Shown: one piece after another, positions 26,223-35,218 of the stretch | How positions within the stretch are numbered: the first letter of the stretch is position 1 | Layout: the number at the start of each line of letters is the position of its first letter | Source of the DNA: Sporichthyaceae bacterium | GTDB lineage: Bacteria > Actinomycetota > Actinomycetes > Sporichthyales > Sporichthyaceae | Length of the DNA stretch: 64,000 bases | Direction: 5' to 3' | Assembly: GCA_036493475.1 (NCBI GenBank) | Contig: DASXPS010000046.1 | Span: 1-64,000, forward strand | The notes under the pieces: generated by a model | The model's input: the letters and a program-made list of their open reading frames with translations, nothing else | What the model was told of the DNA's origin: nothing | Database searches by the model: none | Program-made: the position numbers and the translations under genes

Positions 26223-27046
26223 TCGGGATTGCCGCCGTTTCGGCCGCCTTCGGCCGGGACGTGGATGGCGCCCTGGCCCGCATCGGTACCTTGATCGAGC
26301 ACGCCCGGGGCGGCGGCGCGCAGGTCGTGGTGTTGCCGGACGCCGCCCTCGGCGGTTATCTGGCCGACCTGCGCCACCCCGACCCGGCCACCCTCCCCCC
26401 GGCGCTGGAACCCGACCACCCGGCCATGAAGCGGGCCGCAGAACTCGCCGGGGACACCGTGGTGTGCATCGGGTATTGCGAGGCCGCGGGCGACCTGCGG
26501 TACAACGCCGCGGTCTGCCTGCACGGCGACGGCGTTCTCGGCCACCACCGCAAGGTGCACCTGCCCGTCGGCGAGGGCTCCGTCTACACCGCCGGTGCGG
26601 GGTTCACCGCGTTCGACACCCCCGTCGGGCGGATGGGCATGCTCATCGACTACGACAAGACCTTCCCGGAGTCCGCGCGGGCGTTGGCCCTGGACGGGGC
26701 GCAGTTGATCGCCTGCCTGTGCGCCTGGCCGACCAGTATCACCAACCGCGCACCACGGATGTCGGACGACCGGCAGTCCCGACTGTTCGATCTTTACGAC
26801 CGCGCCCGGGCCGCGGAGAACCAAGTCGTCCTGGCCTCCTCGAATCAGACCGGATCGCTGGGCGGCATGCGCTTCCTCGGTCAGGCGAAGGTGGTCAACC
26901 CGGCCGGTGAGATCGTTGCGCGCACCTGGGCCAAGGCCGGCATCGCGTTGGCGCGGGTGGACGTCGCCGCCGAGGTTTCCCAGGCCCGCCGAGTGCTGCA
27001 CCACCTCGAGGAACGTTGCCCGGACAGTTACGGAAAGCTGTTGTGA
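26213..27046 (+). CDS. Nitrilase-fold pseudoenzyme, tandem paralogue lacking catalytic Cys and Glu
   Basis: A 277-aa paralogue of the preceding nitrilase. The two align end to end (RYN.AV, HHRKVHLP, AFDTPVGRMGMLI). The catalytic residues are changed: Glu43 is Asp43 (LPDAALGG) and the nucleophile Cys is Asp146 (MLIDYDK, codon GAC). Lys114 and the structural Glu121 remain. The frame is open and its base composition matches its neighbours, so this is a maintained gene, not a decaying copy. GTG 26213 aligns exactly with the first enzyme's start. It cannot use the thioimidate mechanism. A role as structural or regulatory partner of the active nitrilase is inference. Confidence 0.9.
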   Translation: MGLIGIAAVSAAFGRDVDGALARIGTLIEHARGGGAQVVVLPDAALGGYLADLRHPDPATLPPALEPDHPAMKRAAELAGDTVVCIGYCEAAGDLRYNAAVCLHGDGVLGHHRKVHLPVGEGSVYTAGAGFTAFDTPVGRMGMLIDYDKTFPESARALALDGAQLIACLCAWPTSITNRAPRMSDDRQSRLFDLYDRARAAENQVVLASSNQTGSLGGMRFLGQAKVVNPAGEIVARTWAKAGIALARVDVAAEVSQARRVLHHLEERCPDSYGKLL

Positions 27047-28179
27047 CTGACCACCAGATCGGCCGGGCTGCGCAGCTGTCCATCGCCCTGCTCACCTACT
27101 CCACCCGACCCCGGGGTGGGGTCGTGCACACGTTGGCGTTGGCCGAGGCGTTGGCCGCGGCCGGGCAGGACGTCACGGTGTGGAGCCTGGCCCGCGGCGG
27201 GGACGGCGCGTTCTTCCGGCCGGTGGATCCGCGCGTGCGGGTGCGTCTGGTGCCCGTCGCGGACATCGACGGCGAAGCGCTGGGCCCGCGGGTGCGCCGC
27301 TCCATCGACGCGCTGGCGGCGGCCTTCGACGGTCGCGACTACGACGTGGTGCACGCCCAGGACTGCATCACCGCGAACGCGGCCGGCCCGTGCATCCGCA
27401 CCGTGCATCACCTGGACACGTTCACCACACCGGAACTGGCGGCCTGCCACGAACACGCGATCGTCGCACCGCACACGCACATCTGTGTCTCCGCGGCGGT
27501 GGCCGCCGAGCTGGCGGCCGGATGGGGGCTGCGCGCCACGGTGATCCTCAACGGCGTGGACACCGAACGATTCGCCCGCGCGGCCGCGCCGGGCCCGGTG
27601 GCGGTGGCCGGCCGGGACGGTTGGCGGCGCCGGTTCGGGCGTTACGTGCTCAGCGTGGGCGGCATCGAACCGCGTAAGGGATCCATCGAGTTGCTGGAAG
27701 CCATGGCCGGGCTGCGCGACCGGGGGGCGCACGTGCCACTGGTGATTGCCGGCGGGGAGACGCTGTTCGACTATCGCGACTACCGCACAGAGTGGGAACG
27801 CACCGCCGCGCGCCTGGCGCTGGATCCGGTCGTGCTGGGGCCGGTGCCGCACGCCGAGCTACCCGGCCTGATGGCGGCCGCCGCGGTGTTCGCGTTCCCG
27901 TCCACCAGGGAGGGCTTCGGGCTGGCCGCCATGGAAGCCTTGGCCGCCGGTGTCCCCGTGGTGGCCGCCGACCTTCCGGTGCTGCGCGAGGTCTTCGGCG
28001 ACTCGGTGCACCTGGCGGCCGACCCCGCCGCGTTCGCCGCCGGGCTGCACGAGGCATTGTTCAGCCCCGACCCGGCCCGTGCGGCCGCCGGTCGAGCCCT
28101 GGCGGCCCGGCATCGGTGGTCCGACGCGGCCGAGGCACATCTCACGGTGTATCGAGCCCGGGCCGCGCACATTGCCTGA
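27043..28179 (+). CDS. Glycosyltransferase family 4, MSMEG_0565 type
   Basis: A 378-aa GT-B glycosyltransferase. The N-terminal Rossmann half contains RPRGGVVHTLALAEAL. The C-terminal nucleotide-sugar half contains SVGGIEPRKGSIELL and the GT4 signature STREGFGLAAMEALAAG-VPVV. It is the last gene of the operon and a recurrent partner in actinobacterial versions of the cluster; it may glycosylate the small product, but acceptor and donor are unknown. GTG 27043 overlaps the pseudonitrilase stop (GTGA). Its own stop lies in a CTGACG-GT-CGTCAG palindrome and a terminator hairpin follows. Confidence 0.9.
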   Translation: MTDHQIGRAAQLSIALLTYSTRPRGGVVHTLALAEALAAAGQDVTVWSLARGGDGAFFRPVDPRVRVRLVPVADIDGEALGPRVRRSIDALAAAFDGRDYDVVHAQDCITANAAGPCIRTVHHLDTFTTPELAACHEHAIVAPHTHICVSAAVAAELAAGWGLRATVILNGVDTERFARAAAPGPVAVAGRDGWRRRFGRYVLSVGGIEPRKGSIELLEAMAGLRDRGAHVPLVIAGGETLFDYRDYRTEWERTAARLALDPVVLGPVPHAELPGLMAAAAVFAFPSTREGFGLAAMEALAAGVPVVAADLPVLREVFGDSVHLAADPAAFAAGLHEALFSPDPARAAAGRALAARHRWSDAAEAHLTVYRARAAHIA

Positions 28180-28189
28180 CGGTCGTCAG
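28176..28189. repeat. CTGACG-GT-CGTCAG palindrome at the end of the nit operon
   Basis: Perfect 6-bp arms with a 2-nt spacer. The TGA inside the left arm is the stop codon of the glycosyltransferase gene. It is a member of the palindrome family described at 14072. Confidence 0.7.
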
Positions 28190-28200
28190 ACCCGCCGGAA

Positions 28201-28228
28201 CGCCGTCCAGGTGAACGGTTGGACGGCG
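28201..28228 (+). terminator. Terminator hairpin of the nit operon
   Basis: CGCCGTCCA and TGGACGGCG form a perfect 9-bp stem around a 10-nt loop, 21 nt after the last operon gene. No U-tract follows. The remaining bases to 28406 contain no recognisable gene. Confidence 0.6.
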
Positions 28229-28406
28229 CCTGACGACGTGGGGGTGCGAGACGTGCGCCTGCGAGACCAACGACCACACTGGGGTCCCAGCTCAGGGGCC
28301 AGGGCGCCCCGCTCGCATTCCGACAACACGTCAAATCCGACACGCTCTCATTACCGGGCAGCCAACCCACCCCCCTCTACGCTCGTACGGTCCAAGGGGG
28401 GACGAT

Positions 28407-28844
28407 ATGCAGCCGATGTCTGTTCCGGGGATGGTGACCAGGACGGCGCTGGTGAGCGCCGCCGTGGGTTCGGTGTTGATCCTTCGCCCCGCCGCACTAC
28501 CCGCCGCCGGGGACAGCGTCCCGCCGGCCGACAACAACAACCCGGTGATGGTGTCGATCTCCGCGCCGACGCAGGTGCAACCCAAGGACACCGCGTCGGT
28601 CGGCACCGCCGTGCACATGGTGCAGGACGGCGCGCCGGTCGACGGCGTAACCATCGTGCTGGACCACCGTGCCTCCGGAACCGAGCAGTGGAGCGAGGCC
28701 GGCCGTACGGTCACCGACGGGAAGGGCCGGGCAGTGTTCATCTCGTCGATCCCGGTGAGCACGGACTTCCGCACCCGCGCCCTGCCCGACGGCCAGCACG
28801 CCGCCGCGTCCAGCGCCACCATCACGGTTCAGGCGGCACGCTGA
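28407..28844 (+). CDS. Small secreted protein with an Ig-like/beta-sandwich domain
   Basis: A 145-aa protein. It has an N-terminal signal sequence (VTRTALVSAAVGSVLIL) and a mature domain of about 95 residues (VMVSISAPTQVQPKDTASV, then VDGVTIVLDHRASGTEQW and TVTDGKGRAVF). The strand pattern resembles bacterial Ig-like domains of surface proteins. GGGGGACG precedes the ATG. It has no cysteine, anchor or sorting signal. I do not recognise a specific family and assign no function. Confidence 0.7.
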   Translation: MQPMSVPGMVTRTALVSAAVGSVLILRPAALPAAGDSVPPADNNNPVMVSISAPTQVQPKDTASVGTAVHMVQDGAPVDGVTIVLDHRASGTEQWSEAGRTVTDGKGRAVFISSIPVSTDFRTRALPDGQHAAASSATITVQAAR

Positions 28845-28911
28845 GCGTCGAACACTGGTCCGGGCGAGTGACGAGCCCGTGGCCGCGTCCGCGCTCCCCT
28901 ACCGTGGCACC

Positions 28912-30010
28912 GTGAGCACGTTCGTCGCTGCGGAGGCGGAGCGTTTTCTCCGGCAGGTGCACGCCGAGCGGGCGGAGCTCGGCGACCCGGCACTCCGGAT
29001 CGAACAGGCACGCGCCGAGATTGCCGAGACGGGCAGCTACACGCACTCCACCACCGAGCTGTCCCACGGCGCGCGACTGGCCTGGCGCAACAACACCCGC
29101 TGCATCGGCCGGCTGTACTGGAACAGCCTGGTGGTGCGCGACTGTCGGCACGTCGCGGATCCCCCCCCGGGTGTTCGACGAGTGCGTCGAGCACCTGCGG
29201 CTGGCCACCAACGGCGGGCGGATCCGACCCGTGGTTACGGTCTTCGCCCCCGACACGGCGCGGCGTCGCGGCCCGCGCATCCGCAATGACCAACTCGTCC
29301 GCTACGCAGGCTGGCACACCTCCGAGCTCGGCCGGATCGGCGATCCGATCACCGTCGGGGTCACCCGGGAGGCCGAGCGGCTGGGCTGGCGGGCCGCCCG
29401 CACCGACTTCGACGTGCTGCCACTGATCATCGAGGACCCCGACGGTTCCCGGATGTGCCGTGGACTGCCCGACGACGCCGTGCTGCAAGTGCCGCTGAGC
29501 CACCCGACGTTGCCGTGGTTCGCCGACCTCGGGCTGCGCTGGTACGCGGTACCCGCGCTGGCCAACATGGACCTGGTCATCGGCGGGATCACCTACGGCT
29601 GTGCGCCGTTCAGCGGCTGGTACATGGGCACCGAGATCGGGGCGCGCAACCTCGCCGATGTCGAGCGCTACGACATGCTGCCGACCGTCGGGCGCCGGCT
29701 GGGGCTGAACATGAGCTCCGCGCGCACGTTATGGCGCGACCGGGCGCTGGTCGAGTTGAACATCGCGGTGCTGCATTCCTTCGAGCACGCCGGCGTGGAC
29801 ATGACGGACCATCACACCGAGTCCGAACGCTTCCTCGCCCACCTAGCCGCGGAGAAGCGTCAGGGCCGCAGCACGCCGGGCGACTGGTCGTGGCTGGTGC
29901 CGCCGATGTCCGGCGCGCTCTCGCCGGTGTTCCACCGCTACTACGACCGGGACGAGCGCTGTCCCGCCTTCGTGCCCCGCGGCGTGGGCTGCCCCGCCCA
30001 CCGCGACTGA
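28912..30010 (+). pseudogene. nos: Bacterial nitric oxide synthase oxygenase, split by a one-base frameshift
   Basis: A NOS oxygenase domain that would make NO from arginine on heme and a pterin. Frame 1 (28912-29160) encodes the N-terminus through the heme-thiolate motif WRNNTRCIGR (Cys64). After a C8 run (29161-29168) the family continues in the next frame (RVFDECVEHLRLATNGGRI) to the end, including NMDLVIGGITY, APFSGWYMGTEIG and HHTESERF. Removing one C restores a single 365-aa protein reading ADPPRVFDE, the length of bacterial NOS. The cause is either a homopolymer sequencing error or a real frameshift. GTG 28912 was chosen by family N-terminus; another GTG lies at 28879. Confidence 0.88.
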
Positions 30011-30015
30011 GAGCG

Positions 30016-30945
30016 TCAGTTCTCCCTGCGGACATCCGCGGGCAGCACGTCCTCCCGGATGCCCCGCCACACCGGGGCGCGCAGCCGACCGTCGCGGGTC
30101 CACTCGGTGAACGCCACCTCACCCACCAGCTCCGGCCGCACCCACATCGCGTCGCGCGCGTCGGGCCGCGGCACGGTGCTGCCGAACGGATTTTCCTTAC
30201 TGGCCAGGCCTTCCAGCCGCACATGCAACAGCCGCCGCGCGTCGTGCGTCAGGCCGGTACCGACGCGACCGGCATAGACCAGCGTGCCCTCGGGCGCGGG
30301 CAACCCGACCAACACCGAGCCCAGTCCGCCGGCCAATCCCCCGCGGCCGGGCCGCCAGCCACCCACGACCACCGCCTGCGTTGCGATGTGCTTCACCTTG
30401 ATCCACGCGGGTGACCTCCGTCCCGGTTCGTACCGTGACGTCAGCAGCTTCGCGACCACCCCCTCCAGTCGCGCGCCCCGGCTGATGTCCAGCGCCTCGA
30501 CCCCACTACCCGTCAGATACGGCGGCACCTGCCAGCCGGCGGCGGCCAACCCCAGGCCCTCGAGTGCTTCCCGACGCTCGGTGTAGCGCAACCCGGTCAG
30601 GTCCTGGCCGTCGAGGCGCAGGACGTCGAAACCCATCCAGTTAGCCGATTTCCGTGTCCCCAGCATGCGCCGCTGCAGAGCCTCGAAGCTGACCCGACCG
30701 CTCTCGTCGAAGACCACCACCTCGCCGTCGAGGATTGACTCGGTGGGCACCACATCAGCGAGCCCGGCCAACTCCGGATAGTTCAAGGCCTTACCGGTGC
30801 GGGACCACAACCGCATCCGCCCGCCGGAGACGACGACCAGGGCGCGCACGCCGTCCCACTTCATCTCGAAGCCGTAGCGGTCCTCCACCGCGGGCCCCGG
30901 CAGCGCACCCGCAGTCGCCAGCATCGGCCGTGGCGGGTCGGACAT
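30016..30945 (-). CDS. Stand-alone ATP-dependent DNA ligase, LigD ligase-domain type
   Basis: A 309-aa ligase. It has an adenylation domain with the active-site Lys29 (EMKWDGVRAL), ILDGEVVVFDESG, EGVVAKLLTSRYEPG and WIKVKH, followed by an OB domain. It lacks the polymerase and phosphoesterase domains of full LigD. The stop shares a short palindrome with the convergent NOS gene, five bases away. It is 9 bp downstream of fbiC on the same strand. No Ku gene is in the window, so a role in end joining cannot be judged here. Confidence 0.88.
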   Translation of the reverse strand: MSDPPRPMLATAGALPGPAVEDRYGFEMKWDGVRALVVVSGGRMRLWSRTGKALNYPELAGLADVVPTESILDGEVVVFDESGRVSFEALQRRMLGTRKSANWMGFDVLRLDGQDLTGLRYTERREALEGLGLAAAGWQVPPYLTGSGVEALDISRGARLEGVVAKLLTSRYEPGRRSPAWIKVKHIATQAVVVGGWRPGRGGLAGGLGSVLVGLPAPEGTLVYAGRVGTGLTHDARRLLHVRLEGLASKENPFGSTVPRPDARDAMWVRPELVGEVAFTEWTRDGRLRAPVWRGIREDVLPADVRREN

Positions 30946-30957
30946 GACGCGACGTCA
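30945..30957. repeat. TGACG-CGA-CGTCA palindrome between fbiC and the ligase gene
   Basis: 5-bp arms with a 3-nt spacer. The left edge overlaps the ligase start codon and the right arm contains the fbiC stop (TCA 30955-30957). It is a shorter member of the CTGACG/CGTCAG family. Confidence 0.55.
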
Positions 30958-33552
30958 GACTGAGGTGATCGGCAGCATCCGCGGCGACGAGACGAAGGCC
31001 TCATACGAGCGACGCACCCGCTCGTCGTCAACCCGCCCGTACCTCGTGGTCCGCTGCCGCACCGGACGCCCGATGCCGGTCGCGATCTCCTCGATCTCCG
31101 CCGGCGTCTTCACCGACCCGTGCTCGGAGCCGGCCATCCGCGAGATGGTCTCCTCCATCAGCGTGCCGCCCAGGTCGTTGACGCCCGCACCGAGCATCAC
31201 CCGGGTGCCCTCGGTGCCCAACTTCACCCACGAGGTCTGCACGTTGTCGATGCGGCCGTGCAGCAGGATCCGCGCCATCGCGTGCACCGCGAGGTTGTCC
31301 CGCTGCGTCGGGCCCGGTCGCGCCACCCCGGCCAGATAGATCGGCGCGCTGTGGTGCACGAACGGCAGCGGCACGAACTCGGTGAACCCGCCGGTCTCCT
31401 CCTGCAGTCGGGCCAGCAGCTTCAGGTGCGCGACCCAGTGCGCGGGGGTGTCCACGTGGCCGTACATCATCGTCGAGGACGAGCGGATGCCCAACGAGTG
31501 TGCAGTGGTGACCACCTCGATCCACGCCGAGGTGGGCAGCTTGCCCTTGGTCAGCACCCAGCGGACCTCGTCGTCCAGGATCTCCGCCGCGGTACCCGGA
31601 ATCGTGTCCAGGCCCGCCTCCTGCGCCCCGACCAGCCATTCGGAGATGGACATGCCCGACCGGGTCGCCCCGTTCACCACCTCCATCGGGCTGAACGCGT
31701 GCACATGCATCTGCGGCACGCGTTCCTTCACCGCCCGCGCGATGTCGAAGTACGCGGTACCCGGCAGGTCCGGGTCGATGCCGCCCTGCATGCAGACCTC
31801 GGTGGCGCCGTAGGACCAGGCCTCCTCGGCCCGGTCGGCCACCTCCACCAGCGACAGTGAGTACGCGTCAGCATCGGTGCGGCGCTGGGCGAACGCGCAG
31901 AACCGGCAGCCGGTGTAGCAGACGTTGGTGAAGTTGATGTTCCGGTTCACCACGTAGGTGACCTCGTCGCCGACCACATCGCGGCGGATACGGTGGGCGA
32001 GGTCCACCAGCGCGGTCAGCGCCGGTCCGTCGCAGGTCATCAACGCCAGCGCCTGGTCGTCGGTCAGACCGGCCGGGTTGTCCTCGGCGGCCCGCAGCGC
32101 CTCTCGCACATCGGCGTCCAGCCGCTCCGGAGCGGCCAAAATCCGCGCGGCCTCCTCACGCACGGACTCCCAGTCCCCGTAGGCGGCGTCGAAGTCCGAG
32201 CGGGTCTCGGTCAGTCGTCCCACGTCGTCGATCGCGGTGTGCAGGTCGGTGCGCCCGCTGCCCGCGGCGCCCCAGGTCGGGTCCGGCTCCTGCCAGGGCA
32301 GGCCAACCGCAACCGGACCACTGCGGGACAGGTGGGTGTCCGGGTCGGTCAACGCGCGCACATGCGGCAGCACCCGCGGATCGATCCACGGCTCCCCGGC
32401 CCGCACATATTCCGGGTGCACGGTGAGCCTCTCGGCCAGGGTGAAGCCGGCGTCCTGGGTGGCCCGGCGCAGCACGTCGAGAGCCGGCCAGGGCCGCTCG
32501 GGGTTGACGTGATCCGGGGTGAGCGGTGAGACGCCGCCCCAGTCATCCACGCCCGCACCCAACAATGGCGCCAGGTCCTGCGGCGCGGACAGGTTCGGCG
32601 GGGCCTGCACCCGCGCCTTGGGCCCCAGCACAACCCGGGCGGTGGCGATCGCGGCCAGATATTCCTCGACCTCGGCATCCGGCCAGGTACGCATCGCGGT
32701 GTCCGGCTTGGCGCGGAAGTTCTGGATGATCACTTCCTGGATGTGCCCGTAGGCGCGGGCCACCTTGCGGATCGCGAACAACGACTCGGCGCGCTCGGTG
32801 AGCGTCTCGCCGATGCCGATCAGCAACCCGGTGGTGAACGGCACGTTGTGCCGGCCGGCGTCCTCCAGCACCCGCAACCGCACCGCGGGGTCCTTGTCCG
32901 GCGAACCGAAGTGCGCGCCGCCTTTTTCGGTGAACAGCCGGGTGGCGGTGGTCTCCAGCATCATGCCCATCGACGGGGCCACCGGCTTGAGTCGGGCCAG
33001 CTCCGACCAGGTCATCACGCCCGGGTTGAGGTGCGGCAGCAGGCCGGTCTCCTCCAGCACCCGGATGGCCAGCGCCCGCACGTAGTCCAACGTGGAGTCG
33101 TACCCGGCCTCGTCCAGCCACTGCCGGGCGATCTCCCAGCGGTCCTCCGGCCGGTCGCCGAGGGTGAACAGCGCCTCCTTGCAGCCGGCAGCGGCACCCG
33201 CCCGGCAGATGTCCAGCACCTCATCCGCGGACAGATACGGGGTCAGCCGCTGGGTGCGCAGCTCGCCCGGGGTGAGCGCGAACGTGCAGTAGTGACAGCG
33301 GTCGCGGCACAGCTTGGTCACCGGCACAAAGACCTTCGGCGAGAAGGTGATCACACCCGGTCGTCCGGCCGCGACCAACCCGGCGTCGCGCACCCGCGCG
33401 GCGGTGGTCATCAGGTCGGCGAGCTCATCGCCGCGCGCGGCGAGCAGCGCCCGCGCCTCGTCCACGGAGATCGTCGCGCCGTCCCTGGCGCGGCGCAGCG
33501 CGCGACGGACCTCGGTGGAGTTCGGCGGCGCCTCCGGGTGCGTCAGCGTCAT
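30955..33552 (-). CDS. fbiC: FO synthase (7,8-didemethyl-8-hydroxy-5-deazariboflavin synthase)
   Basis: An 865-aa fusion of CofG and CofH, the actinobacterial form, which joins tyrosine and a ribityl-uracil to make FO, the chromophore of coenzyme F420. Two radical SAM CxxxCxxC motifs are present: CRDRCHYC (Cys82, 86, 89) in the CofG half and CYTGCRFC (Cys545, 549, 552) in the CofH half. Total length is standard. Its ATG overlaps the fbiA stop (ATGA), giving an operon nitroreductase-fbiA-fbiC-ligase. Confidence 0.96.
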   Translation of the reverse strand: MTLTHPEAPPNSTEVRRALRRARDGATISVDEARALLAARGDELADLMTTAARVRDAGLVAAGRPGVITFSPKVFVPVTKLCRDRCHYCTFALTPGELRTQRLTPYLSADEVLDICRAGAAAGCKEALFTLGDRPEDRWEIARQWLDEAGYDSTLDYVRALAIRVLEETGLLPHLNPGVMTWSELARLKPVAPSMGMMLETTATRLFTEKGGAHFGSPDKDPAVRLRVLEDAGRHNVPFTTGLLIGIGETLTERAESLFAIRKVARAYGHIQEVIIQNFRAKPDTAMRTWPDAEVEEYLAAIATARVVLGPKARVQAPPNLSAPQDLAPLLGAGVDDWGGVSPLTPDHVNPERPWPALDVLRRATQDAGFTLAERLTVHPEYVRAGEPWIDPRVLPHVRALTDPDTHLSRSGPVAVGLPWQEPDPTWGAAGSGRTDLHTAIDDVGRLTETRSDFDAAYGDWESVREEAARILAAPERLDADVREALRAAEDNPAGLTDDQALALMTCDGPALTALVDLAHRIRRDVVGDEVTYVVNRNINFTNVCYTGCRFCAFAQRRTDADAYSLSLVEVADRAEEAWSYGATEVCMQGGIDPDLPGTAYFDIARAVKERVPQMHVHAFSPMEVVNGATRSGMSISEWLVGAQEAGLDTIPGTAAEILDDEVRWVLTKGKLPTSAWIEVVTTAHSLGIRSSSTMMYGHVDTPAHWVAHLKLLARLQEETGGFTEFVPLPFVHHSAPIYLAGVARPGPTQRDNLAVHAMARILLHGRIDNVQTSWVKLGTEGTRVMLGAGVNDLGGTLMEETISRMAGSEHGSVKTPAEIEEIATGIGRPVRQRTTRYGRVDDERVRRSYEAFVSSPRMLPITSV

Positions 33553-34547
33553 CTCTGCTCCTCCATCGGACCGAACCGGCCCGGTTGGTGCGTCAACAAC
33601 AGGTCCACCAGATCTCCGCCGAAGCGCGGATCATGCGGGAACTGCCCGTGCTCGTCAACCAGCGTAGGTGCGGCCATCACATCTGAACCCAACCCGTTGC
33701 CGTCGAAGTCATTCCCATCGGCCCGGTCGAACACGAAGCAGTTCAGCAGACCGCGAAGCAGCTCCGCGGCGGCCCGCGCATTGTTCTGTAGTCCAACCGC
33801 AGCGAGCAGCGTCGCCCGACTGTCCGCGCGCCGCTGCTCCCCGGGGTCGGTGATCTGCACCCCGGTCACGATCGGCGTCACCGCGATCACCGGGGCCGCG
33901 GCCGCAGCGATGGCATCGCGGATGCCGGGCACCGCGAGGATCGGGCCGATGCTGGCCAGCGGGTTGCTCGGCCCGAGGATGATCCGGTCCGCGCCGGCGA
34001 GCGCGTCCAGCACGCCCGGCGCAGGCTTGGCGTCCGCCGCCCCGCGGTACTCGACGTCCAGCACCCGGTCCTCGGCCCGCCGGCGCACGTAGAACTCCTG
34101 GTAGTGCACGGTGTTGCCACAGGCCAACCGGACGTGGGTCTCCACCTCGTCGTCGGTCATCGGCAGCAGCCGCGCACCCAGTCCCGCGGCCGCCGCCAAC
34201 TCCGCGGTGATCTCGGACAATCGGCGCCCGTCGCGCAGCGCGCCGGTGCGGTACAGGTGCGTGGCCAGGTCCAGATCCCCGACGTTGAACCAGGGATCCT
34301 CGCCGAGCGCCCGCAGGGCGTCCCGGGTGTGCCAGGTCTCCCCCCGCAGGCCCCAGCCCCGCTCGGGGTCCTGACGATCCGTCAGCGTGTAGAGAACCGT
34401 GTCCAGGTCGGGGCACACGCGCAGCCCGTACCACCACAGGTCATCGCCGTTATTGGTGATGAGAGTCAACTCGCCGGGGTCGACCCGGCCCAGCAGCGCG
34501 CGCCACAGCCGAGCCGCCCCGATGCCCCCGCCGAGCCCGACAATCAC
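33549..34547 (-). CDS. fbiA: F420 biosynthesis phospho-enolpyruvyl/lactyl transferase FbiA (CofD)
   Basis: A 332-aa CofD/FbiA enzyme that transfers the PEP- or lactate-derived moiety from its guanylyl-activated form to FO, giving (dehydro)F420-0. Hallmarks are the N-terminal [20 protein letters not shown], a [10 protein letters not shown] segment and [18 protein letters not shown] 34547 overlaps the nitroreductase stop (GTGA). The usual partner fbiB (glutamyl ligase) is not in this window. Confidence 0.94.
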   Translation of the reverse strand: MIVGLGGGIGAARLWRALLGRVDPGELTLITNNGDDLWWYGLRVCPDLDTVLYTLTDRQDPERGWGLRGETWHTRDALRALGEDPWFNVGDLDLATHLYRTGALRDGRRLSEITAELAAAAGLGARLLPMTDDEVETHVRLACGNTVHYQEFYVRRRAEDRVLDVEYRGAADAKPAPGVLDALAGADRIILGPSNPLASIGPILAVPGIRDAIAAAAAPVIAVTPIVTGVQITDPGEQRRADSRATLLAAVGLQNNARAAAELLRGLLNCFVFDRADGNDFDGNGLGSDVMAAPTLVDEHGQFPHDPRFGGDLVDLLLTHQPGRFGPMEEQR

Positions 34548-35170
34548 AACGGCTTGCCCCAGCTGTCGGCGAAGTACAGCTCGTCGAACTCCGGATGGAA
34601 CCGGGCGGGGCCGGTGCCCGCACTATCCGTGGCATAACCGAGCAGCTGCACCTGGGTCGGGGTGCAGGTCTCCGGCATGCCGAACAGCTTGCGGATCTCC
34701 TCCCGGCGACCGGTGATCAGCCCCGTGCCCAGGCCCTCGTTGACGGCGGCGAGCAACGCGGAGCCGACTGCCAGGCCACACTGGAACGAGGTCAGCCACT
34801 CGGCGAACTCGGGCCGGGCATCCGCGTGCACGATGACGTCCTCGGTCGGCAAGCCGAGCAGATTGCTGCGCCGCAGCAGGTTCTCCACGATCGGCCGCCA
34901 GCCCGACATGTCCTGCACCCAGACGATGGCTACCGGCGCCCGGGCAGCCTGCGGCTGGTGGTAGAGGGCGTCGATCAGTCCATCGCGGACGGCGTCCGGC
35001 GTCTCGCCCTTGGTGACGACGATGGCCTTGCGCACCAGCTGGGCGTTGCGGTGCTGGCTCTGCAACCGCGCGGCCTCCAGGATCCGCCGGATCTTCTCCT
35101 TCTCCACCGGAACGTCGGGGTGGAAGTCGCGGATGGTCCGCCGCGTGCCGACAACGTCTGAGAACTCCAT
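34544..35170 (-). CDS. Nitroreductase family protein
   Basis: A 208-aa FMN-dependent nitroreductase-fold protein (TRRTIRDFHPDVPVEKEKI at the N-terminus, SQHRNAQ flavin-contact region, GLGTGLITGRREEIRKLFG near the end). It is first in the fbiA-fbiC operon and overlaps fbiA by 4 nt. FbiB carries a C-terminal nitroreductase-like domain that reduces dehydro-F420-0, so a related role is conceivable, but the sequence does not look like FbiB. It could equally reduce nitro compounds or quinones. Confidence 0.82.
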   Translation of the reverse strand: MEFSDVVGTRRTIRDFHPDVPVEKEKIRRILEAARLQSQHRNAQLVRKAIVVTKGETPDAVRDGLIDALYHQPQAARAPVAIVWVQDMSGWRPIVENLLRRSNLLGLPTEDVIVHADARPEFAEWLTSFQCGLAVGSALLAAVNEGLGTGLITGRREEIRKLFGMPETCTPTQVQLLGYATDSAGTGPARFHPEFDELYFADSWGKPL

Positions 35171-35218
35171 CGTTCAGTTCCTCCGCGAGGTGGCGCGCTA
35201 CGACCCGGCTGCGTCGCC

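Noticed and set aside
32743-34092. A 449-residue plus-strand frame opposite fbiC and fbiA
   Set aside because: No family resemblance and Arg/Gly-rich composition; it lies antisense to two well-supported F420 genes.
34544-35170. Calling the nitroreductase an FbiB
   Set aside because: It lacks the glutamyl-ligase domain and its sequence does not resemble the FbiB C-terminal domain closely enough.
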